Part shown: one piece after another, positions 5,783 through 11,441 of the stretch
Layout of the letters: each line of letters starts with the position of its first letter
Position numbering within the stretch: position 1 is the first letter of the stretch
From: Clostridiales bacterium UBA735
GTDB lineage: Bacteria; Bacillota; Clostridia; Oscillospirales; Oscillospiraceae
Length of the DNA stretch: 13,868 nucleotides
Assembly: GCA_002298695.1 (NCBI GenBank)
Contig: DBLB01000062.1
Span: 1-13,868, forward strand
Direction of reading: 5' to 3'
Notes under the pieces: model-generated
Seen by the model: only the letters and a program-made list of their open reading frames with translations
Database searches by the model: none
What the model was told of the DNA's origin: nothing
Position numbers and translations under genes: made by a program

Positions 5783-7333
5783 ATGCGAACGTTGGAAGAA
5801 TTGAAACGGACGATCCGGGCAGGGCTGAGACAGATCTCATGTGATCTGGTGCTGGAGAATGTCAAGCTGGTCAACGTCTGTTCCAAGGAGGTTTATCCCA
5901 CCAAAATCTACATTCTGGACGGGCGGGTCGTTTCCATCGAGCCGGAGGCGCAGTTGGATGCGGCCGAGCATGTGGACTGCGGCGGACTTTACGCCGTGCC
6001 GGGGCTGATCGACAGCCACATGCACTTCGAATCGACCATGCTGGCGCCCGAGGCGCTGGCCGAGTTTATCGTGCCGGCCGGCACGACGACGATCTGCGCC
6101 GACCTGATGGAGATCGCCAATGTCTGCGGCGAAGCGGGCATCCGGGCGATGCTGGCCGGTTACGAACAGCTGCCGTATCGGATGCTGGTGGAGGTATCTT
6201 CCCGTGTGCCGACAGCGCCGGGGCTGGAAACAAACGGTGCGGTCATGGATGACGTCAGCGTCAATGACATCATGCAGGACGAGACGAGCATTTCGCTCGG
6301 CGAGCTGGATCCCTCGAAGATTCTCGGGGAAAAGGAAGAGTATCTCAAGAAAATCATCAACACGCTGCGGATGCGGAAAATCGTGAATGGGCACGCCATC
6401 GGGCGCTACCGCTACTTCTTCCGCGGCGCGTTCGGCAGCAGCCGGAACCTTTCGGAGTCGGTACTGCAAAGCATTCCGCTGATGCTGGCCAGTCTCGGCG
6501 TGTCCATCGCGCTGACGATGTCCGTGGTCAACATCGGCGCCGAGGGCCAGTATGCCATGGGCGCCTGGGCGGCGACGGGCGTTGCGCTTTATGCCAGGCA
6601 GCTGCCGGAGCAGATGGTGCTGCCGGCCATGCTGCTGGCCGGGTCTGCGGCGGGCGCGCTGTGGTGCCTGCTGTCGATGCTGCCGCGCATTCTCTGGGGC
6701 GTCAACGAGACGATTCTGACATTGATGTTCACCTATATTGCGCTGCAATGGATCGATTACTGGCTGTTCGGCACCTGGCGTGACCCGGGCTCCAATATGC
6801 CGATCTCCGCTTCCCTGCCTTCCAACGCACTGTTTTCAAAGTTCGGAGATACCCGTGTCAACTCCGCCATTTTTCTGGCGCTGTTTTCGGCGCTGGTGCT
6901 CTGGTTCGTCTATCGGAAGACCGCGACCGGCTACCGCATGCGCGTCATCGGCAGCAGCCCGCGCGCCGCGCGTTATGCCGGCATGAAGATCGGCCGCGCC
7001 ATGGTGCTGGCCATGCTCGTCTCCGGCGGCCTTGCGGGGCTGGCCGGCGTGGCGCAGGTCGGCGGCGCTGCAGGCCGCCTCTATACGAATCCCGCCGGCG
7101 GCGCAGGCTATACGGCGCTGATCATTTCACGTCTTGCAAAAAACGATCCGCTGCTGATCGTGCTGCTGTCGCTGTTCTTCGGTGGCCTGATTCAGGGCAG
7201 CTACAGCCTGCAGATGGCCTTGATTCCCTCGGAGATGTCCAGTCTGCTTCAGGGCGCGATTCTGCTCTGCTCTCTGGCAAGCGACATCTTTGTTGCAAAC
7301 CGTCTGGTCATTCGCGTGAAGGCACGCGTATGA
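5783..7333 (+). CDS. chimera: adenine deaminase N-terminus fused to nucleoside ABC permease
   Basis: One 516-codon frame joins parts of two unrelated proteins. Residues 1 to about 206 match the start of adenine deaminase (amidohydrolase superfamily, adenine to hypoxanthine): the metal-binding HMH in IDSHMHFEST (H79, H81), GTTTICADLMEIANV (100-114) and GHA (203-205). The family runs to about 570-600 residues, so most of the catalytic barrel and later metal ligands are missing. From about residue 208 the sequence (YFFRGAFGS, then NIGAEGQ at 250-256) is an inner-membrane permease of the NupP/YufP type (BPD_transp_2), lacking about 40 N-terminal residues including its first helix. GAGGGA (5771-5776) supports the start. 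A joined deletion removing the rest of the deaminase, a BMP-type binding lipoprotein and the ATPase would explain it. An assembly misjoin is also possible. Neither half is likely to work as drawn. Confidence 0.85.
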   Translation: MRTLEELKRTIRAGLRQISCDLVLENVKLVNVCSKEVYPTKIYILDGRVVSIEPEAQLDAAEHVDCGGLYAVPGLIDSHMHFESTMLAPEALAEFIVPAGTTTICADLMEIANVCGEAGIRAMLAGYEQLPYRMLVEVSSRVPTAPGLETNGAVMDDVSVNDIMQDETSISLGELDPSKILGEKEEYLKKIINTLRMRKIVNGHAIGRYRYFFRGAFGSSRNLSESVLQSIPLMLASLGVSIALTMSVVNIGAEGQYAMGAWAATGVALYARQLPEQMVLPAMLLAGSAAGALWCLLSMLPRILWGVNETILTLMFTYIALQWIDYWLFGTWRDPGSNMPISASLPSNALFSKFGDTRVNSAIFLALFSALVLWFVYRKTATGYRMRVIGSSPRAARYAGMKIGRAMVLAMLVSGGLAGLAGVAQVGGAAGRLYTNPAGGAGYTALIISRLAKNDPLLIVLLSLFFGGLIQGSYSLQMALIPSEMSSLLQGAILLCSLASDIFVANRLVIRVKARV

Positions 7334-7373
7334 GCAAAAGCGGGAATCATCAAGCTGGAAAGGAGAACCCGAT

Positions 7374-8294
7374 ATGTTTGAACTGATCGCGGTGGTCGTC
7401 GGCGCGGCAATCAGCGCCTCAGCGCCGATCATCTACGCCAGTCTGGGCGAGACGATCTCACAGCGGAGCGGCGTCATGAATCTGGGTCTGGAGGGCGTCA
7501 TGCTCGTCGGTGCGATCGTCGGATATAAAACAGCGACAGAGACCGGTTCGCTTGCCGCGGCAATGCTGATGGTGGTGCTGTCCGGTGCGCTGCTCGGATT
7601 GCTGTACGCGTTCCTGACCGTCACCATGCGGACAAACCAGCCTGTAACGGGTCTGGCGTTCGTCATGGTCGGCGAGGGGCTGAGCGGCATGCTGGGCAAG
7701 ACGGTCAACGCAATGGCGAATTTCGGTTCGTTTGAAAAAATCGGCATTCCCGGCCTGCAAAGCATCCCGGTGCTTGGACAGATGCTGTTCCGTCAGGATC
7801 TGCTCGTCTATGCGCTCTATCTGCTGATCCCGCTGCTGACCTGGTATATTTACCGCACGCGGAAGCTGCGCGCGCTTGGCGAAAACCCCGCAGCGATGGA
7901 TGCCGTCGGTCTGAACGTGTTTTTACCGCGCTATCTCTATGTGATCGTCGGCACGATCCTGGTGGCGATCGGCGGCGCGTATATCACACTCGCCTATACC
8001 CCATCCTGGGCCAACAATATCACGGCAGGAAAGGGCTGGATCGCCTCTGCACTTGTGATTTTTGCTGCCTGGAACCCGGCGCGCGCGGCGCTGGGCGGAC
8101 TGCTGTTCGACGTGATCGAGATCGTCGGTCTGCGCCTGCAATCTTCCGGTGTTGCCATCTCTTCCAATCTGCTGAGCATGCTCCCCTATGTGGTGACCGT
8201 GATCGTGCTGATTTTCTCGACCGGCAGCTTCCGCAAAAAGCGCACAAGCATGCCGAGCGCCATCGGCCTGCCCTACGACCGTGAGATGAGATAG
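7374..8294 (+). CDS. nucleoside/purine ABC transporter permease (NupQ/YufQ type)
   Basis: A 306-residue polytopic membrane protein of the BPD_transp_2 permease family. The signature VMNLGLEGVMLVGA (residues 34-47) and the ASLGETISQRSG opening are typical of the second permease in BMP-family nucleoside transporters such as Bacillus NupNOPQ (guanosine uptake). About eight to ten hydrophobic segments are seen, ending in a basic tail. AAAGGAG (7359-7365) lies eight bases before the ATG. It follows the chimeric gene by 40 bases and shares its promoter. A working importer also needs a binding lipoprotein and an ATPase, and neither is in the window, so this intact permease may be stranded. Exact substrate (guanosine, adenosine or free base) is not decidable. 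Confidence 0.9.
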   Translation: MFELIAVVVGAAISASAPIIYASLGETISQRSGVMNLGLEGVMLVGAIVGYKTATETGSLAAAMLMVVLSGALLGLLYAFLTVTMRTNQPVTGLAFVMVGEGLSGMLGKTVNAMANFGSFEKIGIPGLQSIPVLGQMLFRQDLLVYALYLLIPLLTWYIYRTRKLRALGENPAAMDAVGLNVFLPRYLYVIVGTILVAIGGAYITLAYTPSWANNITAGKGWIASALVIFAAWNPARAALGGLLFDVIEIVGLRLQSSGVAISSNLLSMLPYVVTVIVLIFSTGSFRKKRTSMPSAIGLPYDREMR

Positions 8295-8312
8295 GCAGGA
8301 CAAATACAGATC

Positions 8313-8378
8313 AAGCGCCTCCGGGGAATCCAAAGAGAACTGCGACGCAGTTCTCCGGATTCTCCCGAAGGCGCTTTT
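8313..8378 (+). terminator. long hairpin terminator of the permease operon
   Basis: AAGCGCCT-C-CGGGGAATCC (8313-8331) pairs with GGATTCTCCCGAAGGCGCTT (8357-8376) with one mismatch and one bulge, and an inner perfect stem GAGAACTGCG/CGCAGTTCTC (8335-8355) caps it. TTTT ends the stem. The size is unusual for a simple terminator. The roughly 100 bases after it, up to the Nudix gene end, hold nothing I can name. Confidence 0.75.
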
Positions 8379-8475
8379 ACAGTTCTGTTCGCCGGACTGT
8401 GGCAATTTCCGATTCTTATCCGTTCAGGGGCGCTGTCATTATCGCTGCGTCGCGTTCTGCGGCAGGCGGAAGCGG

Positions 8476-8952
8476 TCACTCCGATTCTGTGCGAATGGTA
8501 AACGCCTTCGGAAGATCGAAGATCTGAGTTTTTAAAAAGATCGGATAAAAGTATTCGTCCTTCAGCCTGTCAAACGCCAACCACTCAAAAGTATGTATAT
8601 GGTTCCCTTCTGTCAGAGTAAAGCTGCTGCCTCGTTCCGATAAATCTGTATTTGAGAGATCCATCAAAAAGTAAATACACAGCTCGTGATAGCGGATACC
8701 ATCCACATCTTCCGTGAAAAATGCCTGGTTCAGCCACACTGGGCGGGCGATCTTCATTGTCACGCCAAGCTCTTCCTGAATTTCCCGCACCACCGCTGAC
8801 TCGGCCGTTTCCCCCATCATGACCCTTCCGCCCGGAAGGTAGAAGTATGGAGCACGTTCATCGTGCATTGCCAGGATCCTGTTTTCTGAAATGATCAGAG
8901 CACAAACTCTGTAGTTAAACTTCTGGTTCTCCTGATGGAACGAAATATCCAT
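8476..8952 (-). CDS. Nudix hydrolase
   Basis: A 158-residue protein with a complete Nudix box GX5EX7REUXEEXGU at residues 42-64 (G42, E48, R56, E57, E60, E61, G63). The REXXEE glutamates bind the magnesium or manganese used to cut a nucleoside diphosphate linked to another group. The strand before it (RAPYFYLPGGRV) is typical. The longer frame from 8967 would begin at TTG, but AGGAGG (within the complement of 8958-8965) sits six bases before the ATG at 8952, which decides the start. The gene stands alone, converging on the permease operon. The substrate cannot be read; families of this type include housecleaning enzymes acting on oxidised or capped nucleotides. Confidence 0.9.
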   Translation of the reverse strand: MDISFHQENQKFNYRVCALIISENRILAMHDERAPYFYLPGGRVMMGETAESAVVREIQEELGVTMKIARPVWLNQAFFTEDVDGIRYHELCIYFLMDLSNTDLSERGSSFTLTEGNHIHTFEWLAFDRLKDEYFYPIFLKTQIFDLPKAFTIRTESE

Positions 8953-9010
8953 ATACGCCCTCCTCAAATCACGATTTTCGGTATCTGCAAAACAATTCTG
9001 TTATATACAA

Positions 9011-9051
9011 AAAAGTCCACCGTAATTCTATCAAAATTACGGTGGACTTTT
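9011..9051. terminator. perfect hairpin abutting the tRNA-end copy
   Basis: AAAAGTCCACCGTAATT (9011-9027) pairs perfectly with AATTACGGTGGACTTTT (9035-9051). It touches the partial tRNA-Ser end at 9051 exactly as the hairpin at 9181-9219 touches the real tRNA end, so it may be the original tRNA terminator. It is symmetrical and could act on either strand. Confidence 0.7.
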
Positions 9052-9180
9052 GGCGGAGTAGGAGAGATTCGTTTACATTTTGGCTGCGCCAAAATAAAGG
9101 GAGCGACCAGTTTTTGAACTGGTCGCAGTCGCAGACCACCGGACTGCGACAACTTTTATTTCTCATCTCTCTACTCCGCA
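9051..9180. repeat. structured element bounded by copies of the tRNA-Ser 3' end
   Basis: The left edge (9052-9071) reads GGCGGAGTAGGAGAGATTCG, identical to the real tRNA end at 9221-9240. The right edge, ATCTCTCTACTCCGC (9165-9179), is an inverted copy lacking one base. The edges therefore form terminal inverted repeats around 127 bases. Inside are three further hairpins: ATTTTGGC/GCCAAAAT (9077-9095), GCGACCAGTT/AACTGGTCGC (9103-9126) and GTCGCAGACC/GGACTGCGAC with one mismatch (9128-9150). There is no open frame. It could be a miniature non-autonomous element or an integration scar at the tRNA. Confidence 0.7.
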
Positions 9181-9219
9181 AAAAAATCACGGCATTCCCA
9201 GATGGGATACCGTGATTTT
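9181..9219 (-). terminator. terminator of tRNA-Ser
   Basis: In the direction of the tRNA, AAAATCACGGTATCCC starts right after the CCA end and pairs, across loop ATCT and with a small internal mismatch, with GGGAATGCCGTGATTTTT, followed by more Ts. Its upstream arm is contiguous with the tRNA 3' end. Confidence 0.8.
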
Positions 9220-9311
9220 TGGCGGAGTAGGAGAGATTCGAACTCTCGAGGCGCTCAACACACCTACACGATTTCCAGTCGTGCTCGTTATGACCACTTC
9301 GATACTACTCC
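9220..9311 (-). tRNA. tRNA-Ser (anticodon GGA)
   Basis: A class II tRNA read on the minus strand. Acceptor GGAGTAG pairs with CTACTCC, discriminator G, and CCA is encoded. The anticodon stem CACGA/TCGTG holds loop CTGGAAA, giving anticodon GGA, which reads UCC and UCU serine codons. A long variable arm (AGGTG/CGCCT) and a T arm GAGAG-TTCGAAT-CTCTC confirm serine. The D stem is short (TCG/CGA). It has its own promoter and terminator. The segment from T loop to CCA recurs twice downstream. Confidence 0.95.
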
Positions 9312-9373
9312 AGGTATCAAACGCCGGTTTTGAACCGGGGCCGCTTCGTGTCATTCCCCGAAACAGCCCCATT

Positions 9374-9402
9374 ATCATACACGATTATTCTGCGTTTGTC
9401 AA
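9374..9402 (-). promoter_or_regulatory. promoter of tRNA-Ser
   Basis: On the minus strand: TTGACA (9402-9397), 17-base spacer, TATGAT (9379-9374). It gives a leader of about 55 bases before the mature tRNA, which includes a CCGGT/ACCGG hairpin (9324-9338). The promoter means the tRNA need not rely on the upstream thyX operon. Confidence 0.8.
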
Positions 9403-9438
9403 CCCTTTTCCGCCGCTTGCAGCGAAAAAACTCTGTGC

Positions 9439-10779
9439 TCAGCCGAGGCGTCCGCCGAACAGCGCCTGCATCTCCTTCTGCCGTCCGCAGCACATCTTCC
9501 CCTCCGGGCATGCGCCAGCGGTGCAGCACGTCGGCCCATAGAGCGAAAACAGCTGCGGATGGGCCTGCCGCAGCACGCGCAGCGCTTCAACGGCCAAGGT
9601 CCGGATCTCCCACTGGGCGCGCGTACACGTGCGCAGCCGAAAGAAGGTATCCAGTTCGCCCGCATTCATCGTCGTCACGACCGGAACGGTCTGTCCGCTG
9701 AGCAGCAGATAGCAGAGCTCAGTCTCCCCCGCCCCAAGTGCTGCAAGGCGCTCTGCGCAGGCCGCCACGCCGGAAAACGCCGCACGGTAGACCTTCTCCA
9801 TGCCGCAGTCTACTACGCTCTGCGGCAGCACATAGCGGCTATATTCTGCGTTTTGCAGCAGATCGGGCGCGACGAGCGCCTGCATCCGGTGCCGCGTCAG
9901 GTGCGTCAGCGCCGCGAGCGACATCCCACCAAACAGCAGGGTGAAATTTGCCTGCTGCAATTCGCGCTTGCGCGGCTGGCGGAGCAGCGCCGCCAGCACG
10001 TCCCGCGTCTGTGCATCATCCAGCTCAGCCGGCATTCTCCCCTGCCCGAGCTGCCAGGCCCGGCAGATGAGCCGCTCCGGCTCCGCCGTCCCATCCAGGA
10101 GCGTCACCGCCGCGTCGCAGCGGAGTGCCTCGCCCGCCGGACCTTCCGGCGGCTGTACGGCATATTCCCGCTCCTTCCGGAGCGCCAGATATGGGGCCTG
10201 TGCCTCGCACTGGGCAAACAGACTTTCGCCGAGCGCACGCAGCTCCGCATACTTTGCGCCGCGCCCATACGTCAGCTCGTTCATCACGTGAACAAGCTCG
10301 CGCGCGTTCATCGAGCAGAAAAAATTGCTGTGGAATCCATAGGGCAGCACAAATCGCGCATCCTCCTTCGGCACACCCGCCGCGCACAGCGCGTCATACA
10401 CGCCGAACAGCCGCCGCACCTCTGCGTCATAAAGCTCCGCGCGCGCCGCATCGGAAAACGGCGTGACCCAGCCGCAGTTGGAAAAATCGACATACCGGCG
10501 CGACTGCACCGTGAACGACGCCAGCCGGAATTCGATCAGAAACTGTTCGGCAAACACCGACACATTTTCAAACGCCAGATTGACGTGCGCATGCTCCAAC
10601 ACGGAGGTATGTCCCGAAGAAACGACTTTGCCGATCAGCCGTTCGTTCTTCTCCTCGCCAAGTGCAAGCGATTTCCGCCAGATCTCACCTGCGGTCCCCT
10701 GCATGGTCGAGATCCGGCCGCCGGAGGCGATCATCGCAGCAGCATCCGGCGTATGCCCCAGAATTGATACACGTCCCAT
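9439..10779 (-). CDS. thyX: double-length ThyX-like flavin-dependent thymidylate synthase
   Basis: A 446-residue protein, about twice a normal ThyX. ThyX makes dTMP from dUMP with methylenetetrahydrofolate, NADPH and FAD. Two ThyX-like repeats are visible. Repeat 1 (about 1-200) has SSGHTSVLEH (54-63), SFTVQSRRYV (88-97) and RFVLPYGFHSNFF, but the place of the RHR motif reads EFR (83-85). Repeat 2 (about 270-405) has an intact RHR (296-298), SRYVLPQSV (314-322) and the family end AQWEIR (388-393), but lacks the serine expected seven residues after RHR. The tail holds a cysteine cluster (CCTAGACPEGKMCCG, 418-432). The start overlaps the DUF2344 stop by one base (TGATG), and GGAGG lies about ten bases upstream, so translation is coupled. 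Whether the sites are shared between the repeats is unknown. Confidence 0.8.
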   Translation of the reverse strand: MGRVSILGHTPDAAAMIASGGRISTMQGTAGEIWRKSLALGEEKNERLIGKVVSSGHTSVLEHAHVNLAFENVSVFAEQFLIEFRLASFTVQSRRYVDFSNCGWVTPFSDAARAELYDAEVRRLFGVYDALCAAGVPKEDARFVLPYGFHSNFFCSMNARELVHVMNELTYGRGAKYAELRALGESLFAQCEAQAPYLALRKEREYAVQPPEGPAGEALRCDAAVTLLDGTAEPERLICRAWQLGQGRMPAELDDAQTRDVLAALLRQPRKRELQQANFTLLFGGMSLAALTHLTRHRMQALVAPDLLQNAEYSRYVLPQSVVDCGMEKVYRAAFSGVAACAERLAALGAGETELCYLLLSGQTVPVVTTMNAGELDTFFRLRTCTRAQWEIRTLAVEALRVLRQAHPQLFSLYGPTCCTAGACPEGKMCCGRQKEMQALFGGRLG

Positions 10780-11441
10780 CAGCGAAATACCTCCATCTGT
10801 TCATCAAAAATTTCAATGCGCCGGATGTGCGCAAAGTCCGGCCGCAGCTCCGGCAGATGCCGCGCGACCGCCGTGACAAGCAGCTGCGGGTTCATGCCCG
10901 GATTCTGCGCCGAGGCGACGACATCCAGCGTCAGCTCCTGTGCAGACACCTTCCGGATGCTCAAAGACCGCAGCAGCGGCTTGAGGTCGACGTCGACCAT
11001 GCCGCCCTTCTTGCTCCGCTTCTCCACCGGAACTTCATCCCTTGCAAACAGCGCCGCAAGCGCTGCCTCTGCCCCATCCGGGATCCCACCGTCATATTCC
11101 AGTGTCGCCTCGGACTGCAGATACGTCAGGTGCTTCACCTTCACCGCGCTCTCGTAGGCCCGCAGCACACGGATGCCCGCAGGCATCGTCCAGTTCAGCA
11201 GCTCCGGCAGCTTATTAAGGTCCGCCGAGCCGTCTTCAATTTCAAAATCCAGGATCTCGCACCGGCTCTCCACGCCGACCGACAGCGGCAGTGCAATGGA
11301 CACATAGGCCCGCGGGCTGAAGCCCTGCGAATGCCAGATCAGAATGTCCGCGCGGCGGAACGCACGCTGGAAAATGCGCATAAGATCGAGATGCGAGAGG
11401 TAGACAGCGTCGCCGGTCTTTTCAAACAGCAGCCGATTCAT
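10779..11441 (-). CDS. DUF2344 / TIGR03936-type radical SAM-associated protein
   Basis: A 220-residue protein whose start (LLFEKTGDAVYLSHLDLMR, then the FRRADILIWHSQGFSPRAYVS block) is typical of the DUF2344 family. These proteins are found next to, or fused to, TIGR03960-type radical SAM proteins, and their role is not established; a link to RNA or ribosome modification is often guessed from neighbours. Here it follows its usual partner and overlaps it by 20 bases, with GGAGGGG seven bases before the ATG. It then overlaps thyX by one base. No membrane segment, signal peptide or metal cluster is visible. Length is close to that of stand-alone family members. Confidence 0.88.
   Translation of the reverse strand: MNRLLFEKTGDAVYLSHLDLMRIFQRAFRRADILIWHSQGFSPRAYVSIALPLSVGVESRCEILDFEIEDGSADLNKLPELLNWTMPAGIRVLRAYESAVKVKHLTYLQSEATLEYDGGIPDGAEAALAALFARDEVPVEKRSKKGGMVDVDLKPLLRSLSIRKVSAQELTLDVVASAQNPGMNPQLLVTAVARHLPELRPDFAHIRRIEIFDEQMEVFR

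Noticed and set aside
5837..6748. 303-codon minus-strand open frame across the deaminase-permease chimera
   Set aside because: It has a histidine/arginine-rich composition without motifs and is antisense to two recognisable families.
9051..9071. second tRNA-Ser gene
   Set aside because: Only the 3' end segment is present; no anticodon arm, D arm or 5' acceptor strand follows, so it is a partial copy.
9403..9438. terminator after thyX
   Set aside because: A G-U rich stem can be drawn (TTTTTTCGCTGC with GCGGCGGAAAAG on the minus strand), but no T tract follows, so I did not call it.
9559..10767. 402-codon plus-strand open frame across thyX, and similar long frames at 10662-11873, 11716-12294 and 12505-13257
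   Set aside because: These are GC-driven antisense shadows rich in R, P, H and A with no ribosome site or recognisable domain.
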